DNA of 19,657 bases from Caulobacter sp. (GTDB lineage: Bacteria; Pseudomonadota; Alphaproteobacteria; Caulobacterales; Caulobacteraceae). Both the position numbers and the translations under genes were made by a program. Below the pieces are notes generated by a model that had not been told where the DNA came from, searched no databases, and was given only the letters and a program-made list of their open reading frames with translations. The stretch lies in contig JACMOF010000321.1 of NCBI GenBank assembly GCA_014378155.1, positions 1-19,657 on the forward strand, read 5' to 3'. Position 1 is the stretch's first letter; every line of letters starts with the position of its first letter. Below, piece after piece: positions 6,714 to 13,193 of this stretch.

Positions 6714-7606
6714 GGTTGCTCCGGTCTGATGAACTTCAGAGTCATGCGGTCGCTCTCACCGATCGCGTCGTACTTGGCGTGGTCAAAGCCGGGCTCGGCG
6801 GGCTCGCCGCGCGGGGCCGACAACCGGGTCGGCGGCAGGGTCCAGACACCGAACGGATGGTCCTTGGTGTCCTTGGGATTGGCATTGATCTCGCTCTGAT
6901 CGGCCAGGACGAAGCCGGCCTCCTTGGCCATCTCGACCACGTAGGCCTGTTGCACATAGCCGTCGGCGGCCAGCACGTCCTGCACGCGACCCGGCTCGCC
7001 GCGATGTTCCTCGATCCCCAGCACGCCGCCGGGCTTGAGGGCGGTGAAAGCGTCGCGGAAGGCCTTCTCGGTCAGGCTAGCGGCCATCCAGTTGTGCAGG
7101 TTGCGCAGGAACAGGATCAGATCCGCCGAACCGGCCGGGGCGACCGGACCGCTGGTCGGCCCAAAGGCGGTGATCACGACGTCGCCATAGACCTTGGGCT
7201 TGTCGGTCAGTTTGCGGCGATAGGCCTCGACGATCGCCTTGGCGGTTGGATCATCGGGTAGGTCGGTCTGCAGCGCGGCCGCATAGAGCTTGCCGCTCGT
7301 CGCGGCCAGGTAGGGCGCCAGGATATCGGTGTACCAGCCCGCGCCAGGCCAGAACTCGACCACGGTCTGCCCAGGCTTCAGGCCCCAGAACTCCAGGGTC
7401 TGGACGGGATGACGCCAGACATCGCGCGCCCTGTCGGCAGCCGAACGCCAATCGCCTTGGGCGGCGTCGCGCAGGCTCATCGGCGCGGCCTTGGCCGGCG
7501 GCTTGGCGTCCTCGGCGGCGCTAGGTTTGCGGCCGCAGCCGACCAGGCCCAGCGCGGCCGTTCCCGTGAGCAACGCCCGTCGTGACCAGAGACCACTCGA
7601 GTCCAT
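6710..7606 (-). CDS. Exported lipoprotein with predicted SAM-dependent methyltransferase fold (COG4798-like), copy 1
   Basis: This 298-residue protein has a twin-arginine-like lipoprotein signal: SRRALL followed by LGLVGC, with lipobox Cys at residue 24. The main domain is a class I methyltransferase-like fold. Motif I is VVEFWPGAGWYTDIL, and later blocks are GSADLILFLRNLHNW, LKPGGVLGIEEHRGEPG and YVVEMAKEAGFVL. It ends with a signature shared with the neighbouring paralogue, including SEINANPKDTKDHPFGVW and FDHAKYDAIGESDRMTL. I chose ATG 7606, with a ggggg Shine-Dalgarno sequence just upstream, over the in-frame TTG at 7627. It lies 85 bases downstream of copy 2 and overlaps the next gene by four bases. 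Motif I is less glycine-rich than usual (PGAGW), so activity is uncertain, and its substrate outside the cytoplasm is unknown. Confidence 0.8.
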   Translation of the reverse strand: MDSSGLWSRRALLTGTAALGLVGCGRKPSAAEDAKPPAKAAPMSLRDAAQGDWRSAADRARDVWRHPVQTLEFWGLKPGQTVVEFWPGAGWYTDILAPYLAATSGKLYAAALQTDLPDDPTAKAIVEAYRRKLTDKPKVYGDVVITAFGPTSGPVAPAGSADLILFLRNLHNWMAASLTEKAFRDAFTALKPGGVLGIEEHRGEPGRVQDVLAADGYVQQAYVVEMAKEAGFVLADQSEINANPKDTKDHPFGVWTLPPTRLSAPRGEPAEPGFDHAKYDAIGESDRMTLKFIRPEQP

Positions 7607-7661
7607 GTTTCCCCCCAAAACCTTCAACGCCTCCGATCTTGCACCCGACCTTGGCGAAACG

Positions 7662-7679
7662 GCGGCCTGAAGAGGCCGC
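7662..7679 (-). terminator. Hairpin between the two methyltransferase genes
   Basis: A 7-bp stem (gcggcct / aggccgc) with a 4-base loop lies 12 bases past the stop of copy 2 and is followed on the minus strand by cgtttcg. With only three T residues it is more likely a partial terminator or an mRNA-stability structure than a full stop. It could set different expression levels for copy 2 and copy 1. Confidence 0.4.
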
Positions 7680-7691
7680 GAACGACCGTCG

Positions 7692-8543
7692 TCAGCCAGG
7701 TTTGCGGAAGCGTAGGGTCATGCGGTCGCTTTCACCGATGGCGTCGTACTTGGCGTGGTCGAAGGCCGGGTCCGCAGGCTGACCGCCAGGCGCGCTCTGG
7801 CGGGCGGGCGGCAGGGTCCAGACGCCGAACGGATGGTCCTTGGTGTCCTTGGGGTTAGCGTTGATCTCGGATTTGGCGTCGAACTTGAACCCGGCCTTTT
7901 CCGCCAAGGCCACCACGGTGGCGGTGGCCAGATACCCATCCGCTCCCCTATCGGTCTCGGATTTCGGATCGGCTCGGTGATCCTCGACCGCCAGGATTCC
8001 GCCAGGCTTGAGCACCGCGAAGAAGTCGGCGAAGATCTTGTCGGCCACGCCAGGCTGGACGGTCCAGTTGTGGACATTGCGAGCGGTCAGGACCAGATCG
8101 GCCGAACCCGGCACGCCCAGCGGCCCGGCCGTGGGGCCGAAATTGGCGAACCGGACCCTGCCATACTTGTCCGGATCCATGAACCGCATCTCGAAGTTCG
8201 CGCGGCCTTTGCGCGCGCCGTCGGAGATCTTGGGATTGGACAGGTCGGCCACGCCAGCGATGTAGGTTCCGCCCGTGGTCTTGGCGTAGGGGGCCAGGAT
8301 TTCGGTCCAATAGCCGCCACCGGGCGACACCTCGATCACGGTCTGATGGGGGTTCAGCCCCCAGAACACCAGGCTTTCATAAGGGTGGCGCGCGCCGTCG
8401 CGGGCGACGCTGGCGGCCGTGCGGCTGGGCGAAGCGATGGCGGCCTTCAGGGCGGGATCATCGACAGGGGCGGCGTGGGCCAGGACCGGCGCGGCGCAAA
8501 GGGCGACTGCGGCGGCCAGCAGGAGACGGCGGTGTAGGGGCAT
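7692..8543 (-). CDS. Exported protein with predicted SAM-dependent methyltransferase fold (COG4798-like), copy 2
   Basis: This 283-residue paralogue of the next gene has a classical Sec signal peptide (LHRRLLLAAAVALCAAPVLA, cleaved before HAAPVDD) instead of a lipobox, so it should be a soluble periplasmic protein. The Rossmann-type motif I is VIEVSPGGGYWTEIL, more canonical than in copy 1. Further shared blocks are HPYESLVFWGLNPHQT, GSADLVLTARNVHNW, VLKPGGILAVEDHRADP and VALAEKAGFKF. The end again has SEINANPKDTKDHPFGVW and KYDAIGESDRMTLRF. It is the first gene of the minus-strand run and is divergent from hsp20 across 229 bases. A methyltransferase needing cytosolic SAM but carrying an export signal is puzzling; another cofactor or a binding role is possible. 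Confidence 0.82.
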   Translation of the reverse strand: MPLHRRLLLAAAVALCAAPVLAHAAPVDDPALKAAIASPSRTAASVARDGARHPYESLVFWGLNPHQTVIEVSPGGGYWTEILAPYAKTTGGTYIAGVADLSNPKISDGARKGRANFEMRFMDPDKYGRVRFANFGPTAGPLGVPGSADLVLTARNVHNWTVQPGVADKIFADFFAVLKPGGILAVEDHRADPKSETDRGADGYLATATVVALAEKAGFKFDAKSEINANPKDTKDHPFGVWTLPPARQSAPGGQPADPAFDHAKYDAIGESDRMTLRFRKPG

Positions 8544-8631
8544 CGTCGGGCTCTCCGGTTAGGGGCGCGCCGACCTTAACCGTCACCGAACGGCGAGCAA
8601 GCGATTCACCCTCAAGGCCCTCATTCAACCC

Positions 8632-8661
8632 CTTGAAGTGGAAATTCGCCTCACCACCTTG
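8632..8661 (+). promoter_or_regulatory. Possible heat-shock (sigma-32) promoter for hsp20
   Basis: The sequence cttgaag at 8632-8638 matches the sigma-32 -35 consensus (CTTGAA). The C-rich stretch caccacctt, 13 bases further on, sits where a CCCCAT-type -10 would be, but it matches poorly. The position would give a leader of about 100 bases, which agrees with the thermometer-like RNA structure downstream. Only the -35 half is convincing. Confidence 0.35.
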
Positions 8662-8673
8662 GTCTCGAAGGCG

Positions 8674-8767
8674 CTGGATCCCCGGGCCTTCCGGACCATC
8701 GGCGATGCCTATCCAGGGTCACCAAAGGTCTGAACTGACTGAACAACCTTGCTTTGAAAGAAGGATG
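8674..8767 (+). promoter_or_regulatory. ROSE-like RNA thermometer in the hsp20 5' UTR
   Basis: ROSE elements block translation of small heat-shock genes at low temperature by pairing the Shine-Dalgarno sequence with a UYGCU motif that has a bulged G. Here CCUU (8747-8750) pairs with AAGG (8761-8764), G8751 is bulged, and CUU (8752-8754) pairs with AAG (8758-8760) around a UGA loop. This hides the AAGGA ribosome-binding site seven bases before the hsp20 ATG. UUGCU is the exact ROSE signature. Upstream, ctggat (8674-8679) and atccag (8711-8716) form an outer stem enclosing ccgg-gcctt-ccgg (8682-8694), giving the usual multi-hairpin leader. Confidence 0.78.
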
Positions 8768-8772
8768 TCACC

Positions 8773-9240
8773 ATGCGTACCGTTGACCTTTCACCCTTGT
8801 ACCGCTCCCTCGTCGGTTTCGACCGTCTGGCCGCCCAGTTGGACGCCGCCGCCTCGAACGAGGCCACCTCGGGCTATCCCCCCTACAACATCGAGCGCAC
8901 CGACGAGAACGCGTATCGCATCGAGATCGCCGTGGCCGGCTTCAAGTCGGAAGAACTCGGCATCGAGGTGAAGGAAAATCTTCTGACCGTCACGGGCCGC
9001 AAGGCCGCCAATGACGAGGCCAAGCACTACCTTCATCGCGGTCTAGCCGCGCGCAACTTCGAGCGGCAATTCCAGTTGGCCGATTATGTGATCGTCACCG
9101 AAGCCGCGTTGTCGGATGGACTGCTGTCGATCTCGTTGAAGCGCGAACTGCCCGAGGCTCTCAAGCCGCGCACCATCGAGATCAAGTCGGCCTCGCCGTT
9201 GATCGAGGGCGACAAGATCGAAAGCGAGAAGGCAGCCTAA
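8773..9240 (+). CDS. Small heat shock protein, Hsp20/alpha-crystallin family (IbpA-like)
   Basis: This is an ATP-independent holdase chaperone that forms oligomers and keeps unfolded proteins soluble for DnaK/ClpB. The 155-residue protein has a short N-terminal arm (VDLSPLYRSLVGFDRLA), an alpha-crystallin domain at about residues 38-130 (YNIERTDENAYRIEIAVAGF, EVKENLLTVTGRK, YLHRGLAARNFERQFQLAD, ALSDGLLSISLKRELPE) and a C-terminal I-x-I anchor, TIEIKS. The pattern AARNFERQF is typical of class A/IbpA-type proteins. Control is probably by sigma-32 and by the ROSE-like leader directly upstream. The start at 8773 has AAGGA seven bases before it. A strong intrinsic terminator follows the stop, so it is monocistronic. 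Confidence 0.95.
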   Translation: MRTVDLSPLYRSLVGFDRLAAQLDAAASNEATSGYPPYNIERTDENAYRIEIAVAGFKSEELGIEVKENLLTVTGRKAANDEAKHYLHRGLAARNFERQFQLADYVIVTEAALSDGLLSISLKRELPEALKPRTIEIKSASPLIEGDKIESEKAA

Positions 9241-9283
9241 CTCCACCTTCACGCGTTACCTGATTTCCCCTCTATGACTGTCA

Positions 9284-9312
9284 GGGCGGCGCTGCGAAGC
9301 GCCGCCCTTTTT
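9284..9312 (+). terminator. Intrinsic terminator of hsp20
   Basis: A perfect 10-bp stem (gggcggcgct / agcgccgccc) closes a gcga tetraloop and is followed at once by ttttt. It lies 44 bases after the hsp20 stop. This is a textbook rho-independent terminator on the plus strand and also separates hsp20 from the convergent pentapeptide-repeat gene. Confidence 0.9.
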
Positions 9313-9375
9313 CTGGGATCAGTTGAAGCGCATTTACGGGCGCCACCTACTCGCTCGCGCCGGTCTGACGCAGCC

Positions 9376-10638
9376 TCAGGCTGGTGCGAAGTCCAGGCCT
9401 TGGGCTTGGTCGAGGTCGCAGTCGCGGAAACTGGTCTTGGTCAGGCGCGCGCCGGTAAAATCCGCGCCGCGCAGATCGGCGTCGTCAAGGATCGCCTCGC
9501 TCAGATCAGCCGACTGGAACAGGGCGTAGCGCAAGCGCGCGGCGGTGAGCTTGGCCTGGGTTTTGCGCTCGGGTCCCAAGGGCAGAGGTGACAGGCAGGC
9601 CTGCCTCAGATCGGCCTTGGTCAGGTTGGCGCCCGACAGCTTCGCGCCGCGCAGGTCGGCCCCGCGGAGGTTGGCGGTACGCAGGTCGGCGTTCTGCAGA
9701 TTGGCGCCCTGTAGCTGGGCGCCGGAAAGATCGATGCCGACCATGCAAGCCCCAGCGGCGCTCATCGCCGTCAGGCGCAAGCCCTTGAGCCTGTCGCCCA
9801 GCGGGCGCAGGTCTTCGCCATCGAGGCGGGCGGGGGCGCCTTCCTTGCCCCCAGTCTTGCACCAGGCCTGGTTGCCCAGGCAGCGCTGATAGATCTCGTC
9901 AGCTCGCGACATCGCCCGCTCGGTAGACGCCTCGAGACAACCCTGCATGGCCGCCCCCGTCGTGCGGGCCAGAGACGTATCCACGCCGGTCATCACCGCG
10001 CCGGTGAAGTTGGCGCCCTCGAGGTTCGCACCCTTGACGTCAGCGCCGTCGAGGATGGCCCCGCTGAGATTGGCTTCCTTCAGATTGGCGCCCGACAGCT
10101 TGGCGCCGCGCAGCGAACAGTCGCTGAAGTCGGCCTTGAAGGCCGAGACGCCGGAAAATTGCGAACCGTCGAGGGTGGCGCCTGAGAAGTTGACCTCATC
10201 GACCTCGCCGTTGCGGGTCTCGTGGCGGGAGCTCTCCAGCCCCTTGCGGGGATGGGGAATGGCCACCTGGCCCTCACGAAAGTCGGCCTGGGTGAGGTCG
10301 GCCTGGGACAGGTTGGCGCCGCGCAGGCAGGCCCCGCGCAGGTCGGCGCGGATGAGGATCGCCTGGCGCAGATCGGCCATGCGCAGGTCGGCGCCAAACA
10401 GATTGGCGCGCTCGAGCTTGGTGCGCACCATCCGGCAGCCGTCGAGAATGGAAGCCGAGAAATCGGCGTCGGCGAGGTTACGGTAGGAAAGGTCCAGGCC
10501 CGACAGGTTCATGAAGCGCAGCGACGCGCGCTTGCCGCCCTGCTTGCCGGTGACGAACTTCTCGTGTGCAGCCACGATCATGTCCAGCTCGGCTTGGCTG
10601 ATCCGCCGCCGTCCGGCCATGGTCTGCGCCGCCGTCAT
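9376..10638 (-). CDS. Pentapeptide-repeat protein, paralogue 1
   Basis: This 420-residue protein is built largely of A(D/N)LXX pentapeptide repeats, which fold as a right-handed quadrilateral beta-helix. The order is: a helical cap (ISQAELDMIVAAHEKFVTGKQGGKRA), solenoid 1 (about residues 40-120), a break REGQVAIPHPRKG, solenoid 2 (about 145-225), a non-repeat insert with NQAWCKTGGKEGAPARLDGEDL, and solenoid 3 interrupted once by LSPLPLGPERKTQAKL. The insert resembles the N-terminal cap, implying internal duplication. There is no signal peptide, so it is cytoplasmic. I chose ATG 10638 over the TTG at 10647 because it matches the paralogue's length and has aagagg upstream. The function is unknown. 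Gyrase-protecting proteins (Qnr/MfpA) are also pentapeptide solenoids but are smaller and lack these caps. Confidence 0.88.
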   Translation of the reverse strand: MTAAQTMAGRRRISQAELDMIVAAHEKFVTGKQGGKRASLRFMNLSGLDLSYRNLADADFSASILDGCRMVRTKLERANLFGADLRMADLRQAILIRADLRGACLRGANLSQADLTQADFREGQVAIPHPRKGLESSRHETRNGEVDEVNFSGATLDGSQFSGVSAFKADFSDCSLRGAKLSGANLKEANLSGAILDGADVKGANLEGANFTGAVMTGVDTSLARTTGAAMQGCLEASTERAMSRADEIYQRCLGNQAWCKTGGKEGAPARLDGEDLRPLGDRLKGLRLTAMSAAGACMVGIDLSGAQLQGANLQNADLRTANLRGADLRGAKLSGANLTKADLRQACLSPLPLGPERKTQAKLTAARLRYALFQSADLSEAILDDADLRGADFTGARLTKTSFRDCDLDQAQGLDFAPA

Positions 10639-10653
10639 CAACCTCAACCTCTT

Positions 10654-10681
10654 GATACAACTTCAAAATATCGCCGATCAA
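10654..10681 (-). promoter_or_regulatory. Possible sigma-70-type promoter for paralogue 1
   Basis: The 104-base gap between the two pentapeptide genes is AT-richer than its surroundings. On the minus strand, ttgatc (10676-10681) and tgtatc (10654-10659) are separated by 16 bases, a fair -35/-10 pair just before the start. A small hairpin tgtcg-aaaaa-cgaca (10721-10735) lies between the upstream stop and this site. Confidence 0.3.
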
Positions 10682-10742
10682 CGAGCGAAGGGTTAAGGCC
10701 CGCTCCCAATCATCGCTATTTGTCGAAAAACGACACTTGGCG

Positions 10743-12002
10743 CTATATGACGTCGTCAAGACCCCGTGCGCCCTGGCGAATGGCGCCGGTGACGTTAACG
10801 TCCTTGAGTATGGCGTTGGTGAAATTGGCCCGCGAAAGATCGGCTCCGACCAGGCAGGCCTGCCGCAGATCGGCCCGCGCCAGGTCGGCATTGGTCAGCA
10901 ATGCGCCGGTCAGGTCGCTGGGCAGAAGCCTGTCGCGGCCGATCAGCAACGGCCCAAGCTGGGCGTCACGCAGGTCCGAGCCCGTCAGCTTGGCCCCTTT
11001 CAGCCGCGCCCCGCGCAGATCGGCGCGACGAAGGTTGCAAGCTCTCAGGTCGGCGCCTTCCAGTTGCGCGCCCTGCATCTGCACGCTTTCCATGTCCAGG
11101 CCGTAGAACACCGCGCCCTTGGCCGACAGGGCCGTCAGGTTGAAACCGCGCACGGATTTCAGGTTGCGCAGGTCGGCCTTGTCGAACACCGACGGCTTGC
11201 CCTCGGCCCCACCGGTCTCGCACCAGCGGGCGTGGTCGGCGATCATCTGCTCGTAGGGCATGTCGGCGATGTCGGTGCCCGAGACCTTGTCGGTCAACGC
11301 GCCGTCGAGATTCGTATCGTTGATGTTCCATGACATCGTCTTGGCGCCCACCAGAACGGTGTTGCGCAGGTCGGCGCCGGTCAGGTTGGCGCCGGAAAGG
11401 TCGGCGCCCGCCAGGTTGGCCCCATTGAAATTGGCTTGCTTGAGGTTGGCGCGGATCAGCTTGGCGTCCTTGAGGATCGCGTCGCTGAAGTCGGCCTTGG
11501 TGGCGATGATGCCAGACAGGCGCGAACGTTCGAGGTTGGCGCCCGCCAGGATCGCGCCATGGGCCTGGGCTTCGCGCTGCACCGGTTCAATGACCCGGTA
11601 GCCTTCCTTGCGGTCGGCCGCAGCGATCTGGCCTTCACGCAGGTCGGCCTCGAACAGGTCGGCCCCGGTCAGGTTGGCGCCGCGCAGGCTGGAGCCGCGC
11701 AGGTCGCAGCGTCGCATCGAGGCGTCGGTCAAGTCGGAGCCATGCAGATCGGCCCCGTAGAGACTGGCGTTGTCGAGCTTGGTGCGGCGAAAATCGCAGC
11801 CGACCAGAAGCGCCCCGGTGAAGTCGGCGTCGCACAGATTGCGGCCGGTGACCGACAGGCCCGACAGATCATAGAAGGCGAACACGGCGCGCGCTCCGCC
11901 GAGCCGAGCCGACCATAGGCGGTCGTGCTTGGCGCAGATCAGATCCACTTCGTGTTGCGTCAGGCGCTGATGCTCTTGGCCTGCCGCGGGCGGGGCGTTC
12001 AT
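10743..12002 (-). CDS. Pentapeptide-repeat protein, paralogue 2
   Basis: This 419-residue tandem paralogue of the next gene shares its whole architecture: an N-terminal cap (LTQHEVDLICAKHDRLWSAR, then GGARA), solenoid 1 (RNLCDADFTGALLVGCDFRR onward), the break REGQIAAADRKEG, solenoid 2 (GANLERSRLSG to GADLRNTVLVG), a central cap-like insert (ADHARWCETGGAEGKPSVFD), then solenoid 3 with the break LGPLLIGRDRLLPSD. All breaks fall in matching places, so the pair arose by duplication of a complete gene. It has no signal peptide or membrane segment. It is upstream of paralogue 1 on the same strand, 104 bases apart, and may be transcribed with it. A large imperfect palindrome lies upstream, between it and gpmA. 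The biochemical role is unknown; a scaffold or protein-DNA mimic function is speculative. Confidence 0.88.
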   Translation of the reverse strand: MNAPPAAGQEHQRLTQHEVDLICAKHDRLWSARLGGARAVFAFYDLSGLSVTGRNLCDADFTGALLVGCDFRRTKLDNASLYGADLHGSDLTDASMRRCDLRGSSLRGANLTGADLFEADLREGQIAAADRKEGYRVIEPVQREAQAHGAILAGANLERSRLSGIIATKADFSDAILKDAKLIRANLKQANFNGANLAGADLSGANLTGADLRNTVLVGAKTMSWNINDTNLDGALTDKVSGTDIADMPYEQMIADHARWCETGGAEGKPSVFDKADLRNLKSVRGFNLTALSAKGAVFYGLDMESVQMQGAQLEGADLRACNLRRADLRGARLKGAKLTGSDLRDAQLGPLLIGRDRLLPSDLTGALLTNADLARADLRQACLVGADLSRANFTNAILKDVNVTGAIRQGARGLDDVI

Positions 12003-12078
12003 GGGTGCTCTTGTCGTCTCCCCGAAGGGCTAAGCGACCAGCATGCGCGGTCCGGCATTAACGCTGCGTTTCCAACTG

Positions 12079-12119
12079 CTTCGGGACGCCAGGGTCAAGC
12101 TTGCCCAGGCGTCCCGAAG
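12079..12119 (-). terminator. 41-base near-palindrome after gpmA, candidate terminator
   Basis: A 12-bp perfect stem (cttcgggacgcc / ggcgtcccgaag), one mismatch and a 3-bp inner stem close a short caagctt-containing loop, starting seven bases after the gpmA stop. It lacks a T-tract on either strand, so it may terminate weakly, act as an mRNA 3'-end stabiliser, or bind a protein ahead of the pentapeptide gene. The start of paralogue 2 is 76 bases further along. Confidence 0.5.
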
Positions 12120-12125
12120 ATAGCG

Positions 12126-12839
12126 TCATCCGATGGCCGGCAGAGGCTGAGCGCGCGACGTGTCCAGGTAGCGAGCGCCGGTCGGCTTGAGGTCGGCGTC
12201 CAGGTCAATCACCAGCGGATTGCCAGTCGGGATCTCGACATGGACGATCTCGCTGTCGGGCACGTTGAAAAGATGCTTGACGATGGCCCGCAGAGAATTG
12301 CCGTGGGCGGCGACCAGGATCGTCTCGCCGGCCTTCAGCTTGGGCGCGATCTCGGCTTCCCAATAGGGCAGGACGCGGACCAGGGTGGTCTTCAGGCTCT
12401 CGGTCGAGGGCAGGTCCTTGGCGGCATAGCGGCGGTCCTTGCTGAAGTCGTATTCGCCGCCAGGGGCCAGTTCCGGCGGCGGAATGTCATAGGAACGGCG
12501 CCAGATCGTGACCTGCTCTTCGCCGTGCTTCTCGGCCGTCTCGGCCTTGTTCAGTCCGGTGAGGCCGCCGTAGTGGCGCTCGTTCAGGCGCCAGTCCTTG
12601 GTGACCGGCACGAAGCTCTGGCCGGCCGCGTCCAGGGCCAGGTTGTTGGTGCGGATCGCCCGGGTCTGGACCGAGGTATAGGCCTCGTCGATATCGATGC
12701 CGGCGGCCTTGATCAGCTCGCCGCCCTTGCGGGCCTGGGCCTCGCCCTCGGCGGTCAAATCAACGTCCACCCAGCCGGTGAAGCGGTTTTCGAGATTCCA
12801 TTGGCTTTGGCCATGGCGGAGCAGGACGAGGACGGGCAT
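12126..12839 (-). CDS. gpmA: 2,3-bisphosphoglycerate-dependent phosphoglycerate mutase
   Basis: This glycolytic and gluconeogenic enzyme interconverts 3- and 2-phosphoglycerate through a phosphohistidine intermediate. The 237-residue length is normal for dPGM. The catalytic motif is LLRHGQSQWN (R8, H9), followed by NRFTGWVDVDLTAEG, the active-site block RLNERHYGGLTGLNK (E87, R88) and the second histidine in VAAHGNSLRAI (H179), then the characteristic IPTGNPLVIDLD. The C-terminal tail seen in dPGMs is present, with changes in detail. The gene is monocistronic-looking: a large palindrome follows it, and upstream it is divergent from the small membrane-protein/kdsD operon over 120 bases. Confidence 0.96.
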   Translation of the reverse strand: MPVLVLLRHGQSQWNLENRFTGWVDVDLTAEGEAQARKGGELIKAAGIDIDEAYTSVQTRAIRTNNLALDAAGQSFVPVTKDWRLNERHYGGLTGLNKAETAEKHGEEQVTIWRRSYDIPPPELAPGGEYDFSKDRRYAAKDLPSTESLKTTLVRVLPYWEAEIAPKLKAGETILVAAHGNSLRAIVKHLFNVPDSEIVHVEIPTGNPLVIDLDADLKPTGARYLDTSRAQPLPAIG

Positions 12840-12959
12840 CGGGCCTCCAGGATGTGTCGTAGGGCGGGCTAAGCCCCGAGGAACCTTGCGTCAAGCGCCA
12901 CGCCCTTCTCTCGCCCCCCTCTCCCTGTCTAAAAAAATGGGGCGTGCTATAGGCAGGTC

Positions 12960-13193
12960 ATGCCTGATCGCATCTTCATGCCCCTCATGGCGCTCATTGG
13001 CCTGGCCATGATCGCCCTCGCAATGATCCTGCCGCAGGGCTATGGCGACCGCTCGCCCGGTCCATGGGGCGACGTGCCGTTGCAGCAAACGCCAGCGATG
13101 CGACAGAAAATCCAGCGCGAGAAGGACGCGGCCGTCCGGCAAGAGGCCGAAGCGACACGCGCCGCCAGCGTCGCCCCGCCGAGCCGCCCATGA
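12960..13193 (+). CDS. Small single-pass membrane protein upstream of kdsD
   Basis: This 77-residue protein has one predicted transmembrane segment at about residues 6-26 (FMPLMALIGLAMIALAMILP), then a Gly/Pro region and a charged, Glu/Lys/Arg-rich helix (MRQKIQREKDAAVRQEAEAT). I do not recognise a named family. The ATG has ggcagg just before it, and gctata at 12946-12951 after an A7 tract is a possible -10 element. The stop overlaps the kdsD ATG (ATGA), so translation is coupled and the two are certainly on one transcript. That link to Kdo synthesis suggests an envelope role, but there is no direct evidence. Confidence 0.75.
   Translation: MPDRIFMPLMALIGLAMIALAMILPQGYGDRSPGPWGDVPLQQTPAMRQKIQREKDAAVRQEAEATRAASVAPPSRP

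Noticed and set aside
7755..8537. 260-residue plus-strand frame opposite methyltransferase copy 2
   Set aside because: The minus strand has a signal peptide, motif I and strong similarity to the adjacent paralogue; the plus frame does not resemble a protein.
9947..11106. Long plus-strand frames and apparent DNA tandem repeats (gcgcaggtcggc-like) over the pentapeptide genes
   Set aside because: They arise from the regular codon pattern of A(D/N)LXX repeats read on the opposite strand; not a CRISPR array or a separate repeat element.
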